Origin: Bradyrhizobium sp. 21
GTDB lineage: Bacteria; Pseudomonadota; Alphaproteobacteria; Rhizobiales; Xanthobacteraceae
NCBI RefSeq assembly: GCF_023073335.1
Contig: NZ_JADPJG010000015.1
Coordinates: forward strand, 339,200 to 403,199
Direction of reading: 5' to 3'
Length of the DNA stretch: 64,000 nt
Both the position numbers and the translations under genes were made by a program. This document shows, in pieces, positions 1 through 8,144 of this stretch (within the stretch, counting starts at the first letter, position 1; every line of letters begins with the position of its first letter). Below the pieces are notes generated by a model, which saw only the letters and a program-made list of their open reading frames with translations, was not told the origin of the DNA and searched no databases.

Positions 1-47
1 GGTCAAGCCGGGGCATGACGGCGTTTGTGGAGTGAGGGCTGCCGCGC

Positions 48-407
48 TCACGTGCAAACCGCCTCGACATTGTTGCCGTCAGGATCGATCAAAAATGCCG
101 CGTAATAGGTCGGGCTGTAATCCTTGCGCGGGCCGGCGCCGCCATTGTCGCGGCCGCCGCTCTTCAGGCCCTCGCTGTGGAACGCCTTGACCGCGTCATG
201 ATCCCTGGCGCGAAAGGCGATATGCGCCCCGTCGGCCTTCCGTCCCTTGTTCAGGTGCAGCCACAGCGCCGGTTCGCCCTTCGGCCCGAAGCCGGCATAG
301 CCGTCGCCGCTGGAGCACAGGACGTAACCGAGCGGTGCCAGCACCGCAGTGTAGAAGCGCGTGGCGGCGTCGAGGTCGGCAACGCGCAGCCCGATATGGT
401 CGTACAT
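48..407 (-). CDS. VOC family (glyoxalase-like) protein
   Basis: Small single-domain protein of the vicinal oxygen chelate superfamily, 119 aa with the ATG at 407. That start is preferred because GGAG lies 6 bases before it; in-frame upstream codons to 437 lack such a site. The N-terminus MYDHIGLRV and the C-terminal strand ending DPDGNNVEAVC are the usual first and last strands of the fold, with His4 and the glutamate of NVEAV as likely metal ligands. One domain is present, so the active form should be a dimer. It is the last gene of a minus-strand run after the AraC regulator and ogt, with a 56-base gap. The substrate cannot be told from the sequence; this subfamily is usually annotated only as VOC protein. 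Confidence 0.85.
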   Translation of the reverse strand: MYDHIGLRVADLDAATRFYTAVLAPLGYVLCSSGDGYAGFGPKGEPALWLHLNKGRKADGAHIAFRARDHDAVKAFHSEGLKSGGRDNGGAGPRKDYSPTYYAAFLIDPDGNNVEAVCT

Positions 408-463
408 GGTCGTCTCCATTTCCAAAGCGCGCCGCAAACGGCGCGCGCCGGAGACGAACCTAG

Positions 464-1303
464 TCAGTTGAGGGCGAACTGCTCTTGGAGAATCTTGCGC
501 TTCCCCTTCGAAGCCTGCCGGAACTTTGTCGGCGAGACGCCGGCGGCGCGGCGGAAGGTGCGGACGAAGTTGGAGAGGTCGCCGAAACCGACGTCATAGG
601 CGATGTTGGTGACCGCGATGTCGTCCTCGGTGAGCAGGCGTGCCGCATGCCGCAGGCGTGAGCGGACGAGGTATTGATGCGGGGTGACGCCGAGCACCGC
701 CGAGAACTGCCGCAGGAAATGGAACGGGCTGAGGCCCGCCTGCCGCGCCGCCTGTTCGAGGTCGACCTCGGCATGCGAGTTCTCGTCGATCCACAGCGCG
801 GCTTCCACCGCGCGGCGTCGGTCGCGTGCAGTCGGCGTCGTCGACTTGCGCGCCTTGCCCGAGACGACATCGACGAAGCGCCCGGCGAGCATCTGACCGA
901 CCTCGTCGAGACCGAGGTCACTGTTGCCATCTGCCGCCGTCTGGGCGAGCTCGCCCAGCACCATCAGCTCGGGCAGCGGCGGCGTCGCGCCGACATGCCA
1001 GATGTCGCGACGTCCCCCGAGGGCGTCGACCAGATCCTCGCCGAGGAAAAAGCACAGGCAGACGTCGCCAGAGACATGCTCATGCGTGCAGGTGTATTCC
1101 GCGCCCGGCGCGCCGACCAGCATCGAGCCCGCCACCAGCTCGAAGAAGCCGGCGCGGCACTGACAGCCGAAACTGCCCGCGCGGACATAGGCCATGGAAT
1201 AGCCGGTTCGGCACTCCGCAAACGGCGCGTCGTCCGGTCCCGCATCGCAGCGAAATTCGGAGACCGTCATCGATGGGGTCGTCAGCAGCGTGGTTGCATC
1301 CAT
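464..1303 (-). CDS. AraC family transcriptional regulator
   Basis: 279-aa regulator. The last 110 residues (about 163-262) form the two helix-turn-helix motifs of the AraC family, with the second motif around GVSPTKFR. The N-terminal half looks like a cupin-type sensor (FELVAGSMLVG) and is notable for its cysteines: Cys19, Cys31, a CQC pair near residue 48, and further ones in YTCTH and VCLCFF. It begins 9 bases after the stop of the ogt gene on the same strand, so the two are almost certainly co-transcribed. It lacks the Ada-type N-terminal zinc domain, so this is not a split Ada protein in the strict sense. Ligand unknown. Confidence 0.9.
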   Translation of the reverse strand: MDATTLLTTPSMTVSEFRCDAGPDDAPFAECRTGYSMAYVRAGSFGCQCRAGFFELVAGSMLVGAPGAEYTCTHEHVSGDVCLCFFLGEDLVDALGGRRDIWHVGATPPLPELMVLGELAQTAADGNSDLGLDEVGQMLAGRFVDVVSGKARKSTTPTARDRRRAVEAALWIDENSHAEVDLEQAARQAGLSPFHFLRQFSAVLGVTPHQYLVRSRLRHAARLLTEDDIAVTNIAYDVGFGDLSNFVRTFRRAAGVSPTKFRQASKGKRKILQEQFALN

Positions 1304-1312
1304 GCCGCCTAT

Positions 1313-1891
1313 CTAGGTAGGTGCGCGGGGTGGGGCAACGGGCAGCAGCACCTCGAACAGCGTCTTGCTGGCGACGGGATGAGCCCCCTCGAGCGACAGC
1401 AGCCGCCGCTTGGAGATCACCCCGCCATAGGGCGAGAGCCGGTCGGTGTAATTGCCCGCCTCCAGCACCCGGTGGCAGGGCACGATCAGCATGTAGGGAT
1501 TCTTGACGATCGCCTGCGCCACCGAATACGCGGCGCCGGAGGCGCCCAGCGCCTTGGCGATCTCGTGATAGGTGCGCGTCTCGCCGCGCGGAATCGTGCA
1601 GGCCGCCTCATAGACCCGCCGGTTGAAGCCGGGCACCGCGCTGGCGTCCAGACTGACCTCGGAAAAATCAGGATCGTGGCCTTGCAGCAAGCCCACGATA
1701 CCCTCGATCGCAAGCTCGGCGTTCTCGGATGGCCGCTGCTCGCGCGCCTCGGGATGGACCTGGAAAATCCGGCGGCGGGTGTCGATCTCCCGCGCCTCCG
1801 GCAATTGCACGGCGACCACGCCGGTGCTGCTCCAGATGATGCCGCAGCGCCCTATGGTCGTGTCGAATATCGAATAGCCACGCCCCACCAT
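1313..1891 (-). CDS. ogt: Methylated-DNA--protein-cysteine S-methyltransferase
   Basis: Suicide DNA repair protein that moves alkyl groups from O6-alkylguanine to its own cysteine. The active-site motif PCHRV is at about residue 138-142 (acceptor Cys near 139), preceded by the helix RGETRTYHEIAKALG that inserts into the DNA minor groove, and followed by the conserved glycine-rich turn. Length of about 192 aa fits Ogt/AdaB. The ATG at 1891 is chosen; a GTG at 1897 is also in frame, and neither has a strong ribosome site. First gene of the ogt-araC run. Confidence 0.93.
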   Translation of the reverse strand: MVGRGYSIFDTTIGRCGIIWSSTGVVAVQLPEAREIDTRRRIFQVHPEAREQRPSENAELAIEGIVGLLQGHDPDFSEVSLDASAVPGFNRRVYEAACTIPRGETRTYHEIAKALGASGAAYSVAQAIVKNPYMLIVPCHRVLEAGNYTDRLSPYGGVISKRRLLSLEGAHPVASKTLFEVLLPVAPPRAPT

Positions 1892-2064
1892 GCACACGCC
1901 CCACTCAGTGCACGTCTCTCCCCAGACACGAGATCATAACACCGCCACAATCCGGCGCACCTGGAATCTTATCGAAACGTTAAAGAAGCGTCCGGCCGGG
2001 CGCGCCAAAGCGCTTGGCGGGCGGCGCCGTCTCGGCTAATCAGGAGCGCGCAGGCAGCGCATCC

Positions 2065-2138
2065 GCGGGCGTAGTTCAATGGTAGAACGGCAGCTTCCCA
2101 AGCTGCATACGAGGGTTCGATTCCCTTCGCCCGCTCCA
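2065..2138 (+). tRNA. tRNA-Gly (anticodon CCC)
   Basis: 74-base tRNA including an encoded CCA end. The acceptor stem GCGGGCG pairs with CGCCCGC, the anticodon stem GCAGC/GCTGC encloses the loop TTCCCAA giving anticodon CCC, and the T arm is AGGGT-TCGATTC-CCTT. The sequence closely resembles E. coli glyU, the glycine tRNA that reads GGG. Confidence 0.97.
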
Positions 2139-2314
2139 TCTTCCCGAAATTTCCATTCGAGCCGACCTGACGAGTGCACGCGCGCCGATCACCCATCGCG
2201 CCAAGTTTCTAATATATTAGCCTCGCGCCCCCGGCACGCACCGTCCCTCGCCTTAAGCTCATCTCGCCCGGCGGCGGCGGTGATCCCTACGCCGGGCAAC
2301 GCTTGGACAAAGCC

Positions 2315-2896
2315 ATGGACCAGCAAAAACTCGATCGCGCCATCGGTCGCCGCTTGAAGACGCTGCGGACGCAGGCGGGCATGACCTTGAACGAGCTCGC
2401 TGGCCGGTCCGGCGTCAGCCGCGCCATGATCGGGCGGGTGGAGCGGGCGCAGAGCAGTGCGACGGCTGCGCTGCTGGGAAAGCTTTGCGCGGCGCTCGAC
2501 GTGTCGCTCAGCGATGTCGTCGCGCTGGCCGAGAAGCCGCCGGAGCGGCTGGTGCGGTTGGCCGACCAGCCGCACTGGCGCGATCCCGACAGCGGCTATC
2601 GGCGCCGCCACGCTTCGCCCACGGATGCGGCGAGCGGCCTCGAGATCATCGTCGTCGACCTGCCGGCCGGCGCGCGGGTGCCGTACAGCCCGTGGGGCCG
2701 CAACGCCTTCACCCAGCAGCTCCTGATGCTGGAGGGCGCGATTGCCGTGCACATCGACGCCAAGGCGGTGCGCCTGCGCGAGGGCGACTGTCTGGATTTC
2801 GACGTGATGCGCGCGGTGATCTTCGAGAACGAGACCAAGCAGGATGCGCGCTATGTCATCATCACGCGCCGCGGCGCCTCCTACGGGAAGATGTGA
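2315..2896 (+). CDS. XRE family regulator with C-terminal cupin domain
   Basis: 193-aa two-domain regulator. Residues about 8-62 are a Cro/CI helix-turn-helix (GMTLNELAGRSGVSRAMIGR) and residues about 105-180 form a small cupin barrel (LMLEGAIAVHIDA, REGDCLDFD), the usual architecture of repressors that sense a small metabolite through the cupin. The ATG at 2315 is preferred over an in-frame TTG at 2303. It is followed after 20 bases by an acetyltransferase gene on the same strand, so the pair probably forms an operon in which the regulator controls the enzyme. Ligand unknown. Confidence 0.88.
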   Translation: MDQQKLDRAIGRRLKTLRTQAGMTLNELAGRSGVSRAMIGRVERAQSSATAALLGKLCAALDVSLSDVVALAEKPPERLVRLADQPHWRDPDSGYRRRHASPTDAASGLEIIVVDLPAGARVPYSPWGRNAFTQQLLMLEGAIAVHIDAKAVRLREGDCLDFDVMRAVIFENETKQDARYVIITRRGASYGKM

Positions 2897-2916
2897 AAGC
2901 GAAGCGAGGCCCGACC

Positions 2917-3381
2917 ATGCAGATCCGCATTGGCGACACCTTTGATCCGCGCGTCATCGCGCTGCTCGATCATCACGTGACGGCTGCGCGGGCGCAGACC
3001 GCGCTGGGCAGCGCCCATGCGCTCGATCTCTCCGGGCTGCGCGCTCCCGACATCGCGTTCTGGACCGGTTGGGACGGCGAGACGCTGGTGGCCGTCGGCG
3101 CGCTGAAGACGCTCTCGTCCGCGCACGGCGAGGTGAAGTCGATGCACACGCTCCAGACCACGCGCCGGCGCGGCTTTGGCGGTGAGATGCTCCGCCACAT
3201 CATCACGCAGGCCCGCGCCCGCGAGATGACGCGACTCAGCCTTGAGACGGGCTCCTGGGACTATTTCAAGCCTGCCCATGCGCTCTACCAAGCCCATGGC
3301 TTCGTCCTCTGCGGTCCGTTCGAGGGCTATGTCGAGGACCCCAACAGCCTGTTCCTGACGCTCGACCTGACGGGCGGCTAA
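2917..3381 (+). CDS. GNAT family N-acetyltransferase
   Basis: 154-aa acetyl-CoA-dependent acyltransferase. The acetyl-CoA pyrophosphate-binding loop is seen as TTRRRGFGGEML (R-x-x-G-x-G/A pattern), followed by the helix HIITQARAREM and the C-terminal strand with YQAHGFVLCGPFEGY. The ATG at 2917 follows the XRE-cupin gene by 20 bases with AAGCGAGG upstream. The acceptor substrate is unknown; relatives acetylate small amines or protein N-termini. Confidence 0.87.
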   Translation: MQIRIGDTFDPRVIALLDHHVTAARAQTALGSAHALDLSGLRAPDIAFWTGWDGETLVAVGALKTLSSAHGEVKSMHTLQTTRRRGFGGEMLRHIITQARAREMTRLSLETGSWDYFKPAHALYQAHGFVLCGPFEGYVEDPNSLFLTLDLTGG

Positions 3382-3431
3382 GGAGGCTCTGATGGAACAG
3401 AGATTCGAAAATAACCCCGCATCCCTCAAAA

Positions 3432-3447
3432 TGAGTTGCGCACCTCA
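3432..3447. promoter_or_regulatory. Candidate LacI-type operator upstream of the LacI gene
   Basis: TGAGTTGCGCACCTCA is a 16-base palindrome with one mismatched pair and the central CG typical of LacI-family operators. It lies 24 bases before the LacI start codon, where autoregulation would act. A looser relative (TGAGCTCGCGCACCGCA, 4558-4574) lies just before xylB. Inferred from symmetry and position only. Confidence 0.45.
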
Positions 3448-3471
3448 AAACACCTCTGCTAGCCTTCAGCC

Positions 3472-4512
3472 ATGGCCGAGACCCTCACCGCCGCGCTGAC
3501 GCTGAAGGACATCGCCCGTCAGGCGGGTGTCAGCCTCGCGACGGTCGACCGCGTTCTGCACAATCGTCCGGGCGTGCGACCGGATACGGTCCGGCGCGTC
3601 AGGGAGGCGATTGAGCGCAATTCGTTCCAGCCGCACGTCGCTGCCGCGGAGCTCGCCCGCGGCCGCGCCCGCCGCTTCGCCTTCGTGATGCCGTCGGGAC
3701 CGAATCCGTTCATGCAGCAGATCGAGGACTATCTCGGCGAGATGTCGGCCTGGCTGTCGTCCCGCCGGCTCAGCGTCGAGATGGTTGCGACCGACGTGTT
3801 CGATCCGTCCGTGCTCGCAGGCACGCTGGAGGGGCTGTCGGACGATTACGACGGCATCGCAATGGTGGCGCTGGACCATCCCGGCGTCCGCGCCGCCATC
3901 GACGATCTCGTCGATGCCGGCACCAAGGTCGTGACGCTGGTCTCGGACGTGCCGTCGTCGCGGCGGCATCATTATGTCGGCATCGACAATATTGCGGCCG
4001 GGCGCACCGCCGGCGCGCTGGTCGGGCGACTGGTCGGACAAAAGCCGGGCAAGGTTGCGATCGTCGCGGGCTCGCGGGGTCTGCGCGACCATGCCGAACG
4101 CATTTTTGGCTTCAACCAGGTGATGGCGTCTGAATTCGCCGGCCTCAGCGTGCTGCCGGTGCTGGAAGGCCGCGACGAGGACGCGCGCTCCGAACAGGTG
4201 CTGGCGCGGCTATTGAGCAGGCATGCCGACATTGTCGGCCTTTATAACGTCGGCGCCGGCACGCAGGGCGTCGCCACCGCGTTGAGCGATGCCGGCCGCG
4301 ACAAGCAGGTGGTGTTCGTCGGGCACGACGTCACCGCGCTGACGCGCCGGCTGCTGTTGCAGGGCGTGATGGATGCCGCGATCTCGCAGAACCCCGGACA
4401 TGAGGCGCGCGCCGCCGTGCGCGTGCTGCTCGCGCTCGCCCGTGGTGAGCCGATCTTGCGCGAACAGGAGAAGATCAGGATCGACATCGTGATGCGGGAC
4501 AATCTGCCTTAA
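3472..4512 (+). CDS. LacI family transcriptional regulator of the sugar locus
   Basis: 346-aa regulator. Residues about 9-60 carry the LacI helix-turn-helix and hinge (LTLKDIARQAGVSLATVDRV); the rest is a periplasmic-binding-protein-like effector domain (FVMPSGPNPFMQQ at the start, VGIDNIAAGRTAG in the middle). The effector domain resembles the sugar-binding proteins of class 2 ABC importers, and just such an importer is encoded downstream. It reads in the same direction as xylB (gap 83 bases) and is the likely repressor of the xylB-xylA-transporter operon, with xylose or a related pentose as inducer by inference. No strong ribosome site precedes the ATG. Confidence 0.92.
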   Translation: MAETLTAALTLKDIARQAGVSLATVDRVLHNRPGVRPDTVRRVREAIERNSFQPHVAAAELARGRARRFAFVMPSGPNPFMQQIEDYLGEMSAWLSSRRLSVEMVATDVFDPSVLAGTLEGLSDDYDGIAMVALDHPGVRAAIDDLVDAGTKVVTLVSDVPSSRRHHYVGIDNIAAGRTAGALVGRLVGQKPGKVAIVAGSRGLRDHAERIFGFNQVMASEFAGLSVLPVLEGRDEDARSEQVLARLLSRHADIVGLYNVGAGTQGVATALSDAGRDKQVVFVGHDVTALTRRLLLQGVMDAAISQNPGHEARAAVRVLLALARGEPILREQEKIRIDIVMRDNLP

Positions 4513-4595
4513 GCGCACGGTGGATTCGAAACGACCCGTTGCGGGCAAAGGCGACTCTGAGCTCGCGCACCGCAACAGGCCAAAGGGAGGACGGC

Positions 4596-6050
4596 GTGTA
4601 TCTCGGACTGGACATCGGCACATCAGGTGTGAAAGCCGTGCTCGTGAGCGAAACCGGCGCGATTGTCGCGACGGCGGCGCGCGAGCTTGCGCTGTCGCAT
4701 CCCGCGCCGCTGTGGTCCGAGCAGGATCCGGATGGCTGGGTCGCTGCCGCGGTCGGCGCGGTCGACGATCTCGCCGCCCGCTATCCGCGCGAGGTCGCGC
4801 AGGTACGCGGCATCGGGCTATCCGGCCAGATGCATGGCGCGACGCTGCTGGATGCGGACGGACGGCCGCTGCGGCCCGCGATCCTCTGGAACGATGGCCG
4901 CTCGCACGCCGAATGCGGCGAGCTGGAGCGGCGCTGCCCATCGCTGCACGCGATATCAGGCAATCTGGCAATGCCCGGCTTCACCGCGCCAAAGCTACTC
5001 TGGGTCGCCAGGCACGAGCCCGACATTTTCGCGCGCATCGCAAAGGTGCTGCTGCCGAAGGCGTATGTGCGCTATCGCCTGACCGGCGAGATGGTCGAGG
5101 ACATGTCCGATGCCGCCGGCACGCTGTGGCTCGACGTCGGCCTGCGCCGCTGGTCCGCGCTGCTGCTGGATGCGACGGGGCTCGATCTGAATCAGATGCC
5201 GCGCCTGGTCGAAGGCAGCGAGGTCAGCGCGATGCTCGCGCCGGACTACGCGCAGCGCTGGGGCATGGCTCGGGATGTCGTGGTCGCCGGGGGCGCCGGC
5301 GACAATGCCGCGAGCGCGATTGGGCTCGGCGCAATCGCACCGGGCGATGCCTTCCTGTCGCTCGGCACATCCGGCGTGGTGTTCCGCGTCACCGATCGGT
5401 TTGCACCGGCGCCGGCTTCCGCGGTGCATGCGTTCTGTCACGCGCTGCCCGGGCGCTGGCATCAGATGGGCGTGATGCTGTCGGCCGCGGCTTCGCTGGC
5501 CTGGCTTGCGGGCGTGATGGAGGTTCCGGCCGCCGCGCTGCTGGCGCCGCTCGGCGATCGTGTCCACGGACCGAGCCCGGTCAAATTCCTCCCCTATCTC
5601 GACGGCGAGCGCACGCCGCACAACGATGCCGCCGCCAGCGGCGCCTTCGTCGGCTTGCGCAGTGCGGCCGGGCGCTCCCAGATCGTGCAGGCCGTGCTGG
5701 AAGGCGTCGCCTTCGCCGCGCGCGACAATCTCGCGGCGCTGAGCGCGGCCAGCGGGCCGCTTGCCGAGCTCGATCTCGTCGGCGGCGGTTCGCGCTCGCC
5801 GCTGTGGGCGCAGATCTGCGCCGATGTGCTCGGCATTCCCGTCCACCGCGTCGAGGAAGGCGAGGTCGGGGCGGCGCTCGGCGCCTCCAGACTCGGCCGG
5901 CTCGCCGCCACCGGCGAAGACGCGGCTGCGGTTTGCACCCGTCCGCGGCGGCTCGCGAGCTTTACGCCTCGGCCATCCGTCACTGCAGCCTACGACGAGG
6001 CCTATCGCCGCTGGCGCGAACTTTATCCCGCGTTGAAGGAGTGTGCTTAA
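4596..6050 (+). CDS. xylB: Xylulokinase (FGGY carbohydrate kinase)
   Basis: Phosphorylates D-xylulose to xylulose 5-phosphate for the pentose phosphate pathway. 484 aa from a GTG at 4596, chosen because GGGAGG lies 5 bases upstream and the phosphate-binding strand VYLGLDIGTSGVKAV then starts the protein. The FGGY N domain includes SGQMHGATLLD and WNDGRS; the C domain carries GLRSAAGRSQIVQAVLEG and the glycine-rich nucleotide motif LVGGGSRSPLW. Length matches XylB. The stop codon directly abuts the xylA start codon. Confidence 0.94.
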   Translation: MYLGLDIGTSGVKAVLVSETGAIVATAARELALSHPAPLWSEQDPDGWVAAAVGAVDDLAARYPREVAQVRGIGLSGQMHGATLLDADGRPLRPAILWNDGRSHAECGELERRCPSLHAISGNLAMPGFTAPKLLWVARHEPDIFARIAKVLLPKAYVRYRLTGEMVEDMSDAAGTLWLDVGLRRWSALLLDATGLDLNQMPRLVEGSEVSAMLAPDYAQRWGMARDVVVAGGAGDNAASAIGLGAIAPGDAFLSLGTSGVVFRVTDRFAPAPASAVHAFCHALPGRWHQMGVMLSAAASLAWLAGVMEVPAAALLAPLGDRVHGPSPVKFLPYLDGERTPHNDAAASGAFVGLRSAAGRSQIVQAVLEGVAFAARDNLAALSAASGPLAELDLVGGGSRSPLWAQICADVLGIPVHRVEEGEVGAALGASRLGRLAATGEDAAAVCTRPRRLASFTPRPSVTAAYDEAYRRWRELYPALKECA

Positions 6051-7373
6051 GTGAACGCGTCAGTGAAATTCTTCGATGCAAGCGCGCCAGTCGCCTTCGC
6101 CGGCAAGGATGCGGGGAACACGCCCGCCTTCCGCTGGTACGACAAGGACCGCCTCGTCCATGGCCGCAGGCTGGAGGACCATTTGCGCTTTGCGGTCTGT
6201 TACTGGCATTCGTTGTGCTGGCCGGGCGGCGATCCCTTCGGCGGCGAGACCTTTCTGCGTCCCTGGCATCACGGCACCGATGCGATGGCGCAGGCGCGCG
6301 CCAAGGCCGATGTCGCCTTCGAGCTGTTCCGCCTGCTCGACGTGCCCTTCTTTACCTTCCACGACGTCGATGCGGCGCCGGAAGGCGCTTCACTCAGCGA
6401 GTCCGTCGCCAACCTCAATGCCATCGCCGATTTGTTCGAAGCGAAGATGGCCTCCGCCAAGGTGCGCCTGCTCTGGGGCACCGCCAATCTGTTCACGCAT
6501 CGCCGCTACATGGCGGGCGCCGCCACCAACCCGGACCCCGACATCTTCACCTATGCCGCCGGCCAGGTCCGCGCCGCGCTGGAGGTGACGCACCGGCTCG
6601 GCGGCCAGAACTACGTGCTCTGGGGCGGGCGCGAGGGCTACGAGACGCTGCTCAACACCGATCTCAAGCGCGAGCTCGACCAGCTCGGCCGCTTCATCTC
6701 GCTCGTCGTCGAGCACAAGCACAAAATAGGCTTCAAGGGCCCGATCCTGATCGAGCCGAAGCCAAAGGAGCCGACCAAGCATCAGTATGATTTCGACGTC
6801 GCCACCTGCTACGGCTTCCTCGCGCGCTATGATCTGCTCAACGACGTCAAGCTCAATATCGAGCAGAATCACGCGATCCTGGCCGGCCACTCCTTCCACC
6901 ACGAGGTCGCGCTCGCCGAGGCGCTCGGTGTCTTCGGCTCGCTCGACGTCAACCGCGGCGACGATCTGCTCGGCTGGGACACCGACCAGTTCGCGATGAA
7001 CGTGCCGGAGCTGGCGCTGGTGTTCCACGAGATCCTGAACCGCGGCGGCTTCACTTCGGGCGGGCTGAATTTCGACGCCAAGATCCGCCGCCAGTCGATC
7101 GATCCCGACGATCTGATCCACGCCCATGTCGGATCGATGGACGCTTGCGCGCGCGCCTTCCTCGCCGCTGCGGACATGCTCGACGCCGGCGCGCTCACTG
7201 CGCCGCTCGCCAAACGCTACGAGGGATGGGCCGGGCCCGAGGGCCGCGAAATTCTCGGCGGCCAGCGCTCGCTCGCCGATCTCGCCGACCGCGCGCTCAG
7301 TCCCGGCTTCGACCCGCAGCCGCGCTCGGGCCGGCAGGAATATCTGGAATCCCTGGTCAACCGTTACGTCTGA
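6051..7373 (+). CDS. xylA: Xylose isomerase
   Basis: Metal-dependent isomerase converting D-xylose to D-xylulose. 440 aa, the size of the longer (class II, E. coli-like) form. The catalytic pair His104 and Asp107 is visible in FFTFHDVD, and the signature ILIEPKPKEPTKHQYD holds the metal ligand Glu235. WGGREGYETLLNTD and DVNRGDDLLGWDTDQF are further family blocks. The gene begins with GTG immediately after the xylB stop codon, so translation is probably coupled. With XylB it gives the complete isomerase route for xylose. Confidence 0.97.
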   Translation: MNASVKFFDASAPVAFAGKDAGNTPAFRWYDKDRLVHGRRLEDHLRFAVCYWHSLCWPGGDPFGGETFLRPWHHGTDAMAQARAKADVAFELFRLLDVPFFTFHDVDAAPEGASLSESVANLNAIADLFEAKMASAKVRLLWGTANLFTHRRYMAGAATNPDPDIFTYAAGQVRAALEVTHRLGGQNYVLWGGREGYETLLNTDLKRELDQLGRFISLVVEHKHKIGFKGPILIEPKPKEPTKHQYDFDVATCYGFLARYDLLNDVKLNIEQNHAILAGHSFHHEVALAEALGVFGSLDVNRGDDLLGWDTDQFAMNVPELALVFHEILNRGGFTSGGLNFDAKIRRQSIDPDDLIHAHVGSMDACARAFLAAADMLDAGALTAPLAKRYEGWAGPEGREILGGQRSLADLADRALSPGFDPQPRSGRQEYLESLVNRYV

Positions 7374-7385
7374 GGAAGGCCGCTG

Positions 7386-8144
7386 ATGACAAGTACTGAA
7401 GCGACACCGGTTCTCGAGCTGACCGGCATCGGCAAGGAGTTCGGCGCAATCCGCGCGCTGCACGGCGTCGACATGCAGGTCCTCCCCGGCGAGGTGGTCG
7501 GCCTGATGGGCGACAACGGCGCAGGCAAGTCGACGCTGGTCAAGATCATCGCCGGCAATTTCCGCCCCAGCCAAGGCGAAATCCGCTTCGCCGGCAGCGC
7601 GGTGCATTTCAACCGGCCCGTCGATGCGCGCGGCGTCGGCATCGAGGTTGTCTATCAGGACCTCGCGCTCGCCGACAATCTCACGGCGGCGGCCAACGTC
7701 TTCCTCGGCCGCGAGCTGAAGCGCAAATTCGGCCCACTCGCGCTGCTCGACCACAAGGCGATGGCGGCGCGTGCGCTGGAGCTGTTCGGCGAGCTGCGAT
7801 CGGAGACGCGGCCCGATGATCTCGTCAAGCAGATGTCGGGCGGACAGCGCCAGGCGGTCGCGATCGCGCGGACGCGGCTCTCCAACGCGCGGCTGGTGAT
7901 GATGGACGAGCCGACCGCTGCGATCTCGGTGCGTCAGGTCGAGCAGGTGCTCGGCCTGATCCACCGGCTGAAGGAGCAGGGCGTTGCCGTGATGCTGATC
8001 TCGCACCGTATGCCCGACGTGTTCGCGGTGTGCGACCGCGTGATCGTCATGCGCCGCGGCGAGAAGCGGGCCGACAAGTCGATCCACCAGACCTCGCCCG
8101 AGGAAGTCACCGCCCTGATCACCGGCGCGAAGGAGGCGGCGTGA
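7386..8144 (+). CDS. Sugar ABC transporter ATP-binding protein (single domain)
   Basis: 252-aa ATPase energising import of a monosaccharide. Walker A GDNGAGKST is at 42-50, signature MSGGQRQ at about 150-156, Walker B LVMMDEPTAAI at about 170-180, and the switch histidine is in LISHRM. It has one nucleotide-binding domain, unlike XylG or RbsA which have two; this matches the fructose/ribose importers (FrcA type) of rhizobia, so the working protein should be a homodimer. The D-loop reads AAIS rather than the usual SALD-like sequence. Its stop overlaps the permease start (TGATG). Confidence 0.93.
   Translation: MTSTEATPVLELTGIGKEFGAIRALHGVDMQVLPGEVVGLMGDNGAGKSTLVKIIAGNFRPSQGEIRFAGSAVHFNRPVDARGVGIEVVYQDLALADNLTAAANVFLGRELKRKFGPLALLDHKAMAARALELFGELRSETRPDDLVKQMSGGQRQAVAIARTRLSNARLVMMDEPTAAISVRQVEQVLGLIHRLKEQGVAVMLISHRMPDVFAVCDRVIVMRRGEKRADKSIHQTSPEEVTALITGAKEAA

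Noticed and set aside
1..47. Left edge bases
   Set aside because: 47 bases with no gene; may be the end of a repeat element but too short to judge.
3392..3471. Short open frame between the acetyltransferase and LacI genes
   Set aside because: Too short, runs into the LacI gene in another frame and overlaps the candidate operator.
4520..6790. 756-codon open frame on the plus strand across xylB and xylA
   Set aside because: Runs in another frame over two well supported enzymes and reads as arginine/alanine-rich noise.
6390..8087. 565-codon frame on the minus strand
   Set aside because: Antisense to xylA and the ABC ATPase gene, both with complete catalytic motifs.
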